A stretch of 64,000 bases of DNA, taken from contig DCLA01000005.1 of NCBI GenBank assembly GCA_002320815.1, forward strand, positions 86,204 to 150,203. The letters are read 5' to 3'. The position numbers and the translations under genes are program-made. The DNA comes from Myxococcales bacterium UBA1660. Lineage in GTDB: Bacteria > Myxococcota_A > Polyangia > Polyangiales > Houyiibacteriaceae. Shown in pieces: positions 1 to 10,522 of the stretch (positions are counted from its first letter, which is position 1; the number at the start of each line of letters is the position of its first letter). Under the pieces are notes generated by a model. The model saw nothing but the letters and a program-made list of their open reading frames with translations. It did no database searches and was not told where the DNA came from.

Positions 1-326
1 TGGAGCGCGGCCTCGTCGTCGAAGCGCTCCCGGGGTGCGTCGACGGGCGGCGTGTGGTGCTCCTCGAAGGTGACCTTGGGCCGCTTGCGGCGGTGGGAGT
101 CGACGATCTTCCGTCGGAGGATGCTGACCAGCCAGGTCCGCAGGGAGCTGCGGCCGGCGAAACGGTCGATGCCGCCGAGGGCGGCGAGCCAGGTCTCCTG
201 CACGAGGTCCCGGGCTTGTTCGTCGGTGGCCACGCGGCGGCGGGCGTAGCGCATGAGGGTGGGCTCGAGCTCGGCCACGAGGTCGGCGTCGAGATGGGCG
301 GTGGCGTCTTCTGGGGTGCGACTCAT
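1..326 (-). CDS. ECF-type RNA polymerase sigma factor, N-terminal part (runs off the left edge)
   Basis: The visible 108 residues cover sigma region 2: an acidic N-terminus, then ARDLVQETWLAALGGIDRF and LRTWLVSILRRKIVDSHRR, the pattern by which extracytoplasmic-function sigma factors bind core RNA polymerase and the -10 element. Region 4 would lie beyond position 1. The start is the ATG at 326, preceded by a GGAAGG-like ribosome site about ten bases upstream. No anti-sigma gene is visible on this side; it could lie off the edge. The family call is firm, the subgroup and target genes are unknown. An inverted repeat lies just upstream. Confidence 0.85.
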   Translation of the reverse strand, partial: MSRTPEDATAHLDADLVAELEPTLMRYARRRVATDEQARDLVQETWLAALGGIDRFAGRSSLRTWLVSILRRKIVDSHRRKRPKVTFEEHHTPPVDAPRERFDDEAAL

Positions 327-348
327 CGGTGGCCCCTTCCTTCCAATA

Positions 349-364
349 TGGACCATTCGGTCCA
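349..364. promoter_or_regulatory. Perfect 6-bp inverted repeat, candidate operator of the sigma factor gene
   Basis: TGGACC and GGTCCA are separated by ATTC. The site lies 23 bases upstream of the sigma factor start codon in an AT-richer gap. Its size and symmetry suit a dimeric HTH repressor such as a TetR-family protein. No such regulator gene is in the window, so function is inference. Confidence 0.35.
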
Positions 365-450
365 CAAACCCTGGATCCGCACTCGGAGCCAGTCAAGACC
401 GCCCTCTCGATTTAACAATTCATAACGTTTCCAGGCGTTTCGAGCGTGAT

Positions 451-861
451 TCAGCCCCAGACCGAGACCGTGATCCGCCGCCTGTGGGGGGCCGTTCGGT
501 GTTCGAACAGGTAGATTCCCTGCCATGTTCCGAGGGCTCCGCGATTTCCCACCACCGGGAGGGTGAGGGTCGTCGCGGTGAGGGCCGCCCGGACGTGGGC
601 GGGCATGTCGTCGGGCCCTTCGTCGGTGTGCCGGAAGAGGGGATCGCCGTCGGGGACCAGCCGGGACAGGAAGCGCTCGAAGTCGCGGCGGACCTCTGGA
701 TCGGCGTTCTCGTTCAGGAGCAGGGAGCAGCTCGTGTGGTGCACGAAGACGTTCGCCATGCCGGCGTCGATGCCCGAGCGGGCGATGACCCGCTGGACCT
801 CGCGGGTGATCTCCTGGGTCCCGCGCCCAGGGGTCTCGAAGCGGAGCTCTTCGCGATGCAT
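451..861 (-). CDS. YjbQ/UPF0047 family protein
   Basis: The 136-residue product matches the YjbQ (UPF0047) family over its whole length. Family hallmarks visible are the VFVHHTSCSLLLNENADP segment, the central HTDEGPDDMPAHVRAAL stretch and the C-terminal GTWQGIYLFEHR strand. Members form small trimeric beta-barrels; low thiamine phosphate synthase activity has been reported for some, but the physiological role is not settled. The ATG at 861 overlaps the TGA of the upstream gene by one base (TGATG), so the two are probably translationally coupled. Confidence 0.85.
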   Translation of the reverse strand: MHREELRFETPGRGTQEITREVQRVIARSGIDAGMANVFVHHTSCSLLLNENADPEVRRDFERFLSRLVPDGDPLFRHTDEGPDDMPAHVRAALTATTLTLPVVGNRGALGTWQGIYLFEHRTAPHRRRITVSVWG

Positions 862-1349
862 CAGGGGGTCTCCTCGGCGTCGGGGTCCACCCGCATCCAC
901 ATGGCGGCCTGCTCGCTCACGTAGACCTCGCGGTCCTCCTGGGTGAAGCGGAAGGCGTAGCGGGCGAAGATCTGCTTCTGGCGGCGGCGGACCTTGGTCG
1001 CCGTGCCTTCGAGGATCAGCGGCGCGTCCATCGTGGCCAGGGAGAGGAAGCGGGCGTCGTAGATGCGCCCGCCGTAGCCGATCCAGCCAGCCGAGTGGCG
1101 GAGGCCCAGGACGAAGTAGGCGTGCACGAAGCCCACCATCCCGGTCATGTGGACCATCAGGCCCCCGCTGACGTGCCGGGGGTGGCGGACCGGGTGGGCG
1201 CGCTGCTCGCGAGTCAGCGGGAGGTCGGCGTGGGCCGGCATGCGGACCACGACCCGGCCGGCGTCTTCGTCCAGCTCGAGGAGCTCGTCGATGAGGAGGC
1301 CGCCGGGCCCGTAGGGGCAGTCGGCGACGAAGGCTTCGTCCAGGGGCAT
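861..1349 (-). CDS. Hotdog-fold thioesterase/dehydratase-like protein
   Basis: This 162-residue protein has a central HPRHVSGGLMVHMTG segment like the helix of hotdog-fold enzymes, flanked by strands rich in small and acidic residues (GRVVVRMPAHADLPL, APLILEGTATKVRRRQ). FabZ-like dehydratases and acyl-CoA or acyl-ACP thioesterases share this fold. It precedes the YjbQ gene with a one-base stop/start overlap. The start is taken as the ATG at 1349; a longer frame upstream lacks a good start. Substrate is unknown. The divergent gene at 1446 leaves a 96-bp shared promoter region. Confidence 0.65.
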   Translation of the reverse strand: MPLDEAFVADCPYGPGGLLIDELLELDEDAGRVVVRMPAHADLPLTREQRAHPVRHPRHVSGGLMVHMTGMVGFVHAYFVLGLRHSAGWIGYGGRIYDARFLSLATMDAPLILEGTATKVRRRQKQIFARYAFRFTQEDREVYVSEQAAMWMRVDPDAEETP

Positions 1350-1445
1350 CGCGGCGCACGATGGACCAGGGCCCGGGGCGCCGCCAGCGGTGGGGGACCT
1401 CGTCGCAAAAGCGGACCATCGGGCTGCGCGTGCTATCGCTGAGTC

Positions 1446-2840
1446 GTGTCTTCCCCGGTGCACGCCGTCCTGGCCGTCGGATTCGCCACCCTCGCGGCCT
1501 CCACGCTGGCGCCCTGTGCGACGCCCGCGCCGGAGCCGCCCGTCGAGAGCGTGGTCGCGGGCCGGGAGACCCCGTCGGATCCGCGGCCCGCGGCGGAGAC
1601 CGAGCCCCCGACGGAGACCCTGCCGCTGATCCAGGCGCCGCCCCCGGACCCGACCCTGGTCCGGGCCGACCCCCGGATCCACTCGCCCCTCGACCCGGCG
1701 ATGGCCGAGCGGCTCCGGGCGCTTCGCGCCGAGGGGGATCACCGGGACGACGTCTTCGTGAAGCTGGGCGGGTCGTCGGTGGAGAGCCGGGCCTTCCTCC
1801 ACTGCTTCGCGTACGACGGGGACAATCTGGACCTCGCGGACCACCAGGCGACCCTGGGAGAGACGCTGGAGTTCTTCCGGGGCGGCAACGCCGGGGGGAG
1901 CAACCCGTTCAGCCGGGAGAGCCTGGCGGCGCAGGTGGGCTGGTCGCTGCGGCAGGGGCTCGCCGGCCGGCCGTCGAAGATCCTGCAGGAGGCCCGGGCC
2001 ACCGACGGGCGCTTCGCGCTGCTCTTCTTCGGCGGCAACGACGTCCAGGCTCGGCGTCCGCGGAGCTTCGGCGAGCGCCTCGAGCAAGCGATCGAACAGC
2101 TCGTGCAGCGCGGGATCGTGCCCATCGTCGGAGCCAACAGCCCGCGCGGGGACGACCCGGAGATGGACTACTGGGCTCGGCGCTACAACCGTATCAGCCG
2201 GGGTCTCGCGGCCGCCTGGCGGATCCCCTACGTGGACTTCCACTTGGCCCAGATGGCGCTGCCCGGCATGGGGCTCGCCGGGGACGGGGTCCACCCCAAC
2301 ACCCTGCTCGACGGGGGTCGCGGGCGCGCCTGCGTGCTCAGCGCCGAGGGCCTGGAGCGCGGCAGCAACCAGCGCAACCTGCTCACCTTGGAGGCCCTGG
2401 ATCGGATGCGCCGAGTCGTCGTCGCCGGTGAGGACGCGCCGGACCCGGCGCCGGCCGCCCTCGCGGGCGCCGGGACCGCGGCGGAGCCGATCCGGCTCAC
2501 CCGGATCCCCTTCGCGGAGCGCTTGGAGCCCGCCGGCGAGGGCACGCTGACCGCGTACGGATGCGAGGGCGCCGAGCCCGCGCCGGGGCGCGAGCGGGTC
2601 TACCGGGTCCACGTGGAGGAGACGACCGCCCTCGAGGTGAACGTCTTCGCCGATCAGGGGGCGCGCACCTACCTGCTGGGGCCGGAGCTGAACGCGCTCC
2701 AGTGTCGCGCCCACGGGGAGGAGGACCTGGAGGTGACCCTCGAGCGGGGGGTGCACTACCTGGTGGTCGAGGTCGCGCCCGACCAGGAGGCGCCGGTCAC
2801 CGTGCTCATCGACGAGCAGGTGCCCCGGGGCGACGACTGA
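1446..2840 (+). CDS. Exported SGNH/GDSL hydrolase-like protein
   Basis: The 464-residue product begins with an export signal (HAVLAVGFATLAASTLAPC) and a Pro/Glu-rich linker. The body has SGNH-hydrolase landmarks in order: a GGSSVES segment near residue 110 (candidate nucleophile Ser), FGGNDVQ (block III Asn) and AGDGVHPN (block V Asp/His). Such enzymes are esterases or lipases acting on lipids or polysaccharide acetyl groups. The last 140 residues form a separate beta-rich domain with two cysteines, possibly a binding module. The start is a GTG. The lipid-attachment Cys is plausible but the lipobox is imperfect. Substrate unknown. Confidence 0.6.
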   Translation: MSSPVHAVLAVGFATLAASTLAPCATPAPEPPVESVVAGRETPSDPRPAAETEPPTETLPLIQAPPPDPTLVRADPRIHSPLDPAMAERLRALRAEGDHRDDVFVKLGGSSVESRAFLHCFAYDGDNLDLADHQATLGETLEFFRGGNAGGSNPFSRESLAAQVGWSLRQGLAGRPSKILQEARATDGRFALLFFGGNDVQARRPRSFGERLEQAIEQLVQRGIVPIVGANSPRGDDPEMDYWARRYNRISRGLAAAWRIPYVDFHLAQMALPGMGLAGDGVHPNTLLDGGRGRACVLSAEGLERGSNQRNLLTLEALDRMRRVVVAGEDAPDPAPAALAGAGTAAEPIRLTRIPFAERLEPAGEGTLTAYGCEGAEPAPGRERVYRVHVEETTALEVNVFADQGARTYLLGPELNALQCRAHGEEDLEVTLERGVHYLVVEVAPDQEAPVTVLIDEQVPRGDD

Positions 2841-2845
2841 GGGAC

Positions 2846-3310
2846 TCAGCCGCCGAAGGCTTCGGCGGCGCGCTCCAGCAGGCCGAGCTGGGCCTTCACG
2901 ATCCGGGGAGCGGCCTCCGCGAGCGTGAAGAAGGCGCCGCGGTCGGCCTCCGGGAAGGACTGCTTCCGGCCCGAGCGGGGCGGCCACTCCATCTCGAAGG
3001 TGCCGCTCACCAGCGAGGTCGGGTCCCACTCCGCGTCGGCGAAGGCCCAGGCGTGGACGTCCTTGGCGCTCTGCTTCACGAAGCCCAGCGAGACCAACCC
3101 CGTGCTCGGCGGCTCGTAGCCCGTCTCCTCGCGCATCTCGCGTCGCGCGGCGTCCAGGAGGGTCTCGCCCCGCTCGGGGAGACCTTTGGGGATGGACCAC
3201 ACGTGGTCCTCGCGCTTGGCGTAGAAGGGCCCGCCGGGGTGCAGCAACAAGAAGCGCAGGGGGGCGCCCGGGCGCACCATCACCAGGCCGGCCGAGAGGG
3301 GTCGCGCCAT
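2846..3310 (-). CDS. NUDIX hydrolase
   Basis: A 154-residue protein with a complete NUDIX box (GX5EX7REUXEEXGU): GLPERGETLLDAARREMREE followed by TG, about residues 43-65. These hydrolases cleave nucleoside diphosphates linked to another group, using Mg2+ bound by the Glu residues of the box. The N-terminal SAGLVMVRPG strand and the DHVWSIPKG lead-in resemble diadenosine-polyphosphate hydrolase and ADP-ribose pyrophosphatase types. It ends six bases beyond the convergent SGNH gene. Substrate cannot be set from sequence alone. Confidence 0.9.
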   Translation of the reverse strand: MARPLSAGLVMVRPGAPLRFLLLHPGGPFYAKREDHVWSIPKGLPERGETLLDAARREMREETGYEPPSTGLVSLGFVKQSAKDVHAWAFADAEWDPTSLVSGTFEMEWPPRSGRKQSFPEADRGAFFTLAEAAPRIVKAQLGLLERAAEAFGG

Positions 3311-3356
3311 GACTCAGGGGACCTCGCGGGTCCGGTTCGCCGACACGGTCATGGGC

Positions 3357-5408
3357 TCAGCGGGTGAGCTTCCACGTGCGGTGGGGCTCGTGGCGGAAGT
3401 CCTGGGGGACCGTCTGGCGGGTGATCTCCTGCGCGTCCAGGCCGCGGTCGAGCTCGAAGTCCCGGGCGTGGGTGGAGAAGAAGAGGTTGCCGCCGGGGGC
3501 GAGGACGGCGAGGCTCGCCTCGATGAGCTCCCGATGGTCGCGCTTCAGATCGAGCACGTCGGCCCGGCTGGACTTGCTGAAGCTCGGCGGCGCCAGGAGG
3601 ATGCTCTGCCAGGTCTCGCGGCCGCGCACGTGGCTCAGGAAGCGGCGCACGTCGAGGGGCTCGAAGCGCTGGGCGCCGGGGTCCATGTCGTTGCGCTGGA
3701 AGTTGTCTTCGCCCCAGCGCAGGTAGGTCTTCGAGAGGTCCACGCTGGTGGTGTGCGCGCCCAGCCCGGCGGCGACGACGCTGGCGGTGCAGGTGTAGGC
3801 GAAGAGGTTCAGGAAGCGCCCGCCGCGGGCGGCCTCGGCGGCCATGAGCCGGAGCTGCCGATGGTCCAGGTAGAGGCCGGTGTCCTGGTAGTCGAGGAGG
3901 TTCACCTCGAACTGGTGGTCGCCCTCGCGGACCAGGTGGCGCTCCCCGGTGTTCGCCCGCCGCTCGTACTGGGACTCGCCGCGCTGTCGGACACGGAGGT
4001 GGACGGCGGTCTCGTCGAGCTCGAGGACCTCGGCCACCACCAGCAGCGCGTCCCGGAGCCGGGCCTCGGCGACGGCGGGGTCGACCCGGCGGGGTCGGTG
4101 GTGCTCCTGGACCAGCGCGGCGTCGCCGTAGCGGTCGACCACCACGTTGTACTCGGGGATCTCGGCGTCGTAGACCCGGTAGGCGTCGAGGTTCTGGCGG
4201 TCCGCCCACTTGCGCAGTCGCTTGAGGTTCTTGCGCATGCGGTTGAGCAGCATCTCCGCTTCCGGCCGCCGCCGCGGCTTCGAGGGCCGGGCGTCGGCGC
4301 TCATGGCGAAGGAGGCCAGGGTGCACTCGATGGGCCCGTTGTAGAGCGTGCGGCGGGCCTGGCTCTTGAGGCCCAGCTGCTTCAGCAAGCGAGGCTCGCC
4401 GGTGATCACGTGGGCGTGCCAGCTGGGGAAGTTGCGGAAGGTGGTGCCCAGGTCGAGGTGCGCGCGAAGGGCGTCGCCGCTGGCGCCCAGCCGCTCGCCG
4501 TAGGGCGGGTTGACCACCAGGTGGCCCGGACCCTTGCCGAAGGGCCGGGCGTCCAGGGCCGGCCCCTGCTCGAGGGTGACCCCGTGGACGCCGGCGCGGC
4601 GCAGGCTCTCGCCGGCCAGGCGCAGGGACTCGGGGTCCAGGTCGCGCCCGCGGATCTGCAGGGTGCGGTGAGCCGCGGCCTTCTCGCGGAGCTCGACCTC
4701 GCGCTTCAGCTCGGCGAAGACCTGGGCGTCGTGACCGCGCCAGCTCCCCAGGATGAGGCGCCGGCCGGGGGCCGCCTCGCGGGCCGCCAGAGCGGCCTCG
4801 ACCAGGAGGGTCCCCGAGCCGCACATCGGGTCCAGGAGCGGCTGCTCCCAGGTCCACCCCGAGGCGCGCAGCACGGCGGCCGCGAGGGTCTCCTTCAGCG
4901 GGGCCTTGGCGCCGCGGGGGCGGTAGTGCCGCTGATGGAGCGAGCGGCCGGCGAGGTCCACCGCCAGGGTGACCTCGTCGCCGAAGTGCACGTGGTAGGC
5001 GACCTCGGGGTCGTCCCGGTCGACGCTGGGGCGGCGCCCCGTTCGGTCTCGGAAGGTGTCGACGATGGCGTCCTTCACCCGCTGCAGCAGGTACCGCGCG
5101 TGCACGTCGCGGCCGCGGCCGATGGCGGCGCGGATCGCGAAGGTGTCGTCGGTGTCCATGTGCTCGGGCCAGGCGAAGCCCCGGAGGGCTTCGTAGACCT
5201 GGTCGGCGTCGTCGGCGGCGAAGGTCCGTAGGGGCCAGAGGACCCGCTGCGCGATGCGCGAGCCCAACATGACGCGGTAGGCGGCCTCCAGGCCGCCGGT
5301 CGCGGTCAGGGCGCCCACGCTCTCGGTGGCGCGGACCCCGAGCTCGGCGAGCTCGGCGTGGAGGAGGGACTCGGTACCCCGAGCGCAGGTGATGGCGAAA
5401 TCGTGCAC
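3357..5408 (-). CDS. rlmL: Bifunctional 23S rRNA m2G2445/m7G2069 methyltransferase RlmKL
   Basis: The 683-residue length and the layout match RlmKL (YcbY). An N-terminal THUMP RNA-binding domain (residues about 1-150) is followed by the RlmL methyltransferase with DPMCGSGTLLVEAAL for SAM and NPPYGERL for catalysis. A C-terminal RlmK domain follows with LNLFAYTCTAS, DLSKTYLRWGEDNFQRN and APPSFSKSSR. The protein would methylate two guanines of 23S rRNA before 50S assembly is complete. The start ATG at 5408 lies three bases from the stop of the upstream minus-strand gene, so the two may be cotranscribed. All expected motifs are present. Confidence 0.93.
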   Translation of the reverse strand: MHDFAITCARGTESLLHAELAELGVRATESVGALTATGGLEAAYRVMLGSRIAQRVLWPLRTFAADDADQVYEALRGFAWPEHMDTDDTFAIRAAIGRGRDVHARYLLQRVKDAIVDTFRDRTGRRPSVDRDDPEVAYHVHFGDEVTLAVDLAGRSLHQRHYRPRGAKAPLKETLAAAVLRASGWTWEQPLLDPMCGSGTLLVEAALAAREAAPGRRLILGSWRGHDAQVFAELKREVELREKAAAHRTLQIRGRDLDPESLRLAGESLRRAGVHGVTLEQGPALDARPFGKGPGHLVVNPPYGERLGASGDALRAHLDLGTTFRNFPSWHAHVITGEPRLLKQLGLKSQARRTLYNGPIECTLASFAMSADARPSKPRRRPEAEMLLNRMRKNLKRLRKWADRQNLDAYRVYDAEIPEYNVVVDRYGDAALVQEHHRPRRVDPAVAEARLRDALLVVAEVLELDETAVHLRVRQRGESQYERRANTGERHLVREGDHQFEVNLLDYQDTGLYLDHRQLRLMAAEAARGGRFLNLFAYTCTASVVAAGLGAHTTSVDLSKTYLRWGEDNFQRNDMDPGAQRFEPLDVRRFLSHVRGRETWQSILLAPPSFSKSSRADVLDLKRDHRELIEASLAVLAPGGNLFFSTHARDFELDRGLDAQEITRQTVPQDFRHEPHRTWKLTR

Positions 5409-5411
5409 GGC

Positions 5412-6356
5412 TCACTCCGGCAGCGCGACGAACCACAGCTCGCTCGGGCCGCTCAGCTCCCCGCGATAGTGGTTGTCGGACAGGAGCGCCAGCCTCCCGT
5501 CCTCCAGGAAGGTGATGCCCTCGAAGTTCGGCGAGGGATCCCGGCTCTGCGCCCAGCGGTCCAGGTTCAGCACCACCTCGGGGGTGAGCGCCGGCACCTC
5601 GTCCATGGACGTGGGCGCCGTGGAGGAGCCCGCGCCGTCGGGGAGGGGAGGCAGAACGAAGCGGAGGATGCGCAGCACGCCGAAGTGGCGCTCGATGGCG
5701 AAGACCTCGGCCACGCCGTCGTCCAGGAGGCGGCACTCCACGCCCGAGATCTTGCCGGTGTCCGAGCTCAGCCAGACCCGGTGGGCGTTCCAGCGGCCGT
5801 CGTCGTCGCGGCGCCCCAGGGGGGCGTAGCGCCGGCCGTTCTCTTCGCCGGTGATCTCCGCCGCCACCACCAGATCCCGCCCCACGGCGCAGAGCCCTTC
5901 GATGCCGCGGTTGTGCTGGCCCTGGAGGTGCCAGAGTCCGTAGGGACAACGCACCATCTCCCGCACGTGGGCGAACTGGCCGTCGAAGTCGAGGATCACC
6001 AGGTCGTCGCTGGGCCGGGAGGGGCCGTCGGTCTCGGTGCCGATCACCAGCTCGCCGCCGTTGGGGCCCGGGCGCCAGGCCAGCGCCTCGGCCTCGAGGT
6101 CGGCGGGCATCCCCACGATGGGGAAGCTGCGGACGGCGCCGGTCACCGGGTCGAGGCGGAGGAGGGTCCGCGCCTCCTCGGGGACCGCCCAGAGCCCGCC
6201 GTCCGGGCCGATCGTCATCCCGCTCAGGCCCGCGGCGCTCGTGGTGAGCTGGACCGGGTGCTCCGGTCGGTAGTGGGTGGCGCAGGCCACCGCGAGGCAG
6301 GCCGCGCCCACGGCCCCGAGGGCGACCCACCACGCCGAGCGGTGGCGCCGTCGCAC
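5412..6356 (-). CDS. Phytase-like beta-propeller esterase domain lipoprotein
   Basis: With the GTG start at 6356 the product has 314 residues: a basic n-region (RRRHRSAWW), a hydrophobic stretch and a lipobox-like LAVAC, so it is probably an envelope lipoprotein. The mature part looks like a six-bladed propeller of the 'esterase-like activity of phytase' family (PF13449). It has repeated strands such as GMTIGPDGGLWAVPEE and the typical PNFEGITFLEDGRLALLSDN near the C-terminus. A GTG at 6425 would give 23 more residues; the shorter form gives a cleaner signal peptide. Substrate is unknown. The gene is divergent from recQ across about 180 bp. Confidence 0.65.
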   Translation of the reverse strand: MRRRHRSAWWVALGAVGAACLAVACATHYRPEHPVQLTTSAAGLSGMTIGPDGGLWAVPEEARTLLRLDPVTGAVRSFPIVGMPADLEAEALAWRPGPNGGELVIGTETDGPSRPSDDLVILDFDGQFAHVREMVRCPYGLWHLQGQHNRGIEGLCAVGRDLVVAAEITGEENGRRYAPLGRRDDDGRWNAHRVWLSSDTGKISGVECRLLDDGVAEVFAIERHFGVLRILRFVLPPLPDGAGSSTAPTSMDEVPALTPEVVLNLDRWAQSRDPSPNFEGITFLEDGRLALLSDNHYRGELSGPSELWFVALPE

Positions 6357-6533
6357 CGGCGCACTACGCTCTGCCGAGCGCTCCCCCCAGCGCGCGGCGA
6401 CGGTCCGCCGTCGTTCGTGTCGCACCCTTTCCAAGCTCGCATGGACTGGGGCCCGCGGGGGGCCGTCGCAAGCCGAAGCGTACGAAATGCCGGCTTTCGC
6501 AACCCCCGCTCGCTGCCGCCGAAGACCGCCCCG

Positions 6534-8420
6534 ATGACCGAACCGCCCGCCGCCACCGACCGCCTCCAGCAGGCCCTGGAGACGCGCTTCGGACTCTCCG
6601 CCTTCCGACCCTGGCAACGGGAGGCCATCGACGCGCTGGTCGACGGGCCGCGCCGGGTCCTGGTGGTGGCGCCGACCGGTGGAGGCAAGTCGCTCACCTA
6701 CCAGCTCCCGGCGGTGGTGCTCGAGGGGACCACGGTGGTGGTGTCCCCGCTGATCGCGCTGATGGAGGACCAGGTTCGCGGACTCCGGGAGCGGGGCATC
6801 GAGGCGACCTTCCTCGCGTCGACGCTCTCGCGGGCGGAGGTCTCCGAGCGCGAGCGAGAGCTGCTCTCCGGCAAGTACGACCTGGTCTACGTGGCCCCGG
6901 AGCGCCTCGGGAACCCCTGGCTGGTCGACCTGCTGCGGCGCCTGAAGCCGCCGCTGGTGGCCATCGACGAGGCCCACTGCATCAGCCAGTGGGGCCACGA
7001 CTTCCGCCCGGACTATCTCCGCCTCGGGGAGCTGGTCCGGAACCTCGCGCCCGAGCACGTCCTGGCGTGCACCGCGACCGCCACGCCCCTGGTCCGCGAC
7101 GAGATCCTGGAGCGCCTGGGGCTCCAGGAGGCCGAGGTGGTCCTCCGGGGGTTCGCGCGCCCCAACCTGCACCTGGAGGCGGCCACGATCGACTCCAAGC
7201 GGGCGCGGATGAAGACCCTCAAGGACGCGCTCGCGGACGCCATCGGCGACCCGGGCGAGCCGGCGCAGGGCGCGGCCATCGTGTACGCGGCGACCCGCAA
7301 GGAGTCGGAGAAGGTCGCCGGCGAGCTGGCCGAGATGGGCTACGACTGCGCCGCGTACCACGCGGGGCTGGCGAGCGACGAGCGGGCGAAGGTCAACGCC
7401 GCGTTCGGTGGCGGCGAGCTCGACGTCGTGGCGGCCACCAACGCCTTCGGCATGGGCATCGACCGGCCGGACATCCGGCTGGTGGTGCACGCGCAGGCGC
7501 CGGGCAGCATCGAGGCCTACTACCAGGAGGTCGGCCGCGCGGGCCGGGACGGGCTCCCGGCCAAGGGGCTCCTGCTCTCGGCGTCGAAGGACCTGGCGCT
7601 TCGCCGCTTCCTCATCGAGTCGGGGACGGCGAGCGAAGAGCACGTGGAGCGCCAGTGGTCGCTCTTCCTGGACCTGATGCGCTACGTGGAGGCCGGGAGC
7701 TGCCGCCACGACTTCATCCTACGCTACTTCGGCGACGAGGAAGAGATCCTCGGCGGCTGCGGCCACTGCGATCTCTGCGCCCGGATGGACGGCGCCGAGG
7801 CCACCGTCACCGAGGAGGACGTGGAGCTGGTGCGCAAGGCCCTGGCCGGCATCGCGCGGACCAAGGGCCGGGTGGGCATGCGCTCCATCGCCGACATGCT
7901 CGCCGGGCGCGGGGGCGAGAAGCTCGCGCGTTGGGGCTTCGATCGCCTGAGCACCTACGGGATCCTCCAGGGCGAGTCCGCCGAGTGGCTGGTGGCGCTG
8001 ATCCGGCGGCTGATCACCGCGGGCTACGCCACGATCTCCGGGGACCGCTACCCGCTGGTCGGCATGACCCGCTTAGGCTGGAAGGTGATGAAGGGCGACA
8101 AGCCGGTGCGGGTGATCGCGCCGGACCGCAAGGAGGTCGCCCGGCGCTCGGGCAAGAAGCGCGGCCGCGGCAAGGGGACCTCCCTCGAGCGCCCGGGCGG
8201 CGCCGAGGGCGAGCTCTTCGAGGCGCTGCGCGAGAAGCGGCGCGAGCTGGCCAAGGAGCACGGCGTGCCCGCCTACGTGGTCTGCAGCGACCGGACGCTC
8301 TTGGAGATCGCGTCCACGGCGCCGGGCGACGCCGCCGCGCTCGAGGGCGTTCACGGCATGGGGCCGGCCAAGGTGGCCCGCTTCGGCGACGCGCTCCTCG
8401 AGGTGGTCGCCGCGCGCTGA
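6534..8420 (+). CDS. recQ: ATP-dependent DNA helicase RecQ
   Basis: The 628-residue product has the full RecQ order. Helicase motif I (APTGGGKS) lies near residue 46, then motif II with the RecQ-type aromatic loop (DEAHCISQWGHDFRPDY), and helicase C motifs (YAATRKESEKVA, NAFGMGIDRPDIRLVVH, QEVGRAGRDG). Next come the zinc-binding RQC cysteines (CRHDFILRYFGDE, CGHCDLC), the winged helix, and a C-terminal HRDC domain ending GMGPAKVARFGDALLEVV. RecQ unwinds forked and recombination intermediates in 3'-5' direction. The start is the ATG at 6534; the frame stays open upstream but overlaps the divergent lipoprotein and has no helicase similarity there. Confidence 0.95.
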   Translation: MTEPPAATDRLQQALETRFGLSAFRPWQREAIDALVDGPRRVLVVAPTGGGKSLTYQLPAVVLEGTTVVVSPLIALMEDQVRGLRERGIEATFLASTLSRAEVSERERELLSGKYDLVYVAPERLGNPWLVDLLRRLKPPLVAIDEAHCISQWGHDFRPDYLRLGELVRNLAPEHVLACTATATPLVRDEILERLGLQEAEVVLRGFARPNLHLEAATIDSKRARMKTLKDALADAIGDPGEPAQGAAIVYAATRKESEKVAGELAEMGYDCAAYHAGLASDERAKVNAAFGGGELDVVAATNAFGMGIDRPDIRLVVHAQAPGSIEAYYQEVGRAGRDGLPAKGLLLSASKDLALRRFLIESGTASEEHVERQWSLFLDLMRYVEAGSCRHDFILRYFGDEEEILGGCGHCDLCARMDGAEATVTEEDVELVRKALAGIARTKGRVGMRSIADMLAGRGGEKLARWGFDRLSTYGILQGESAEWLVALIRRLITAGYATISGDRYPLVGMTRLGWKVMKGDKPVRVIAPDRKEVARRSGKKRGRGKGTSLERPGGAEGELFEALREKRRELAKEHGVPAYVVCSDRTLLEIASTAPGDAAALEGVHGMGPAKVARFGDALLEVVAAR

Positions 8421-8426
8421 GGGGCG

Positions 8427-10481
<2,055 letters not shown>

Positions 10482-10522
10482 GGCGGGTGCCGATAGCACG
10501 CATCGGCGACCGGGGCCCCCCG

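Noticed and set aside
861..3200. Long minus-strand frame of 779 codons
   Set aside because: Only its last 162 codons are a real gene (hotdog protein); the remainder is opposite the SGNH hydrolase-like gene and lacks motifs.
3349..6333. Minus-strand frame of about 990 codons over rlmKL
   Set aside because: Arg/Pro-rich shadow of the real minus-strand gene in another frame.
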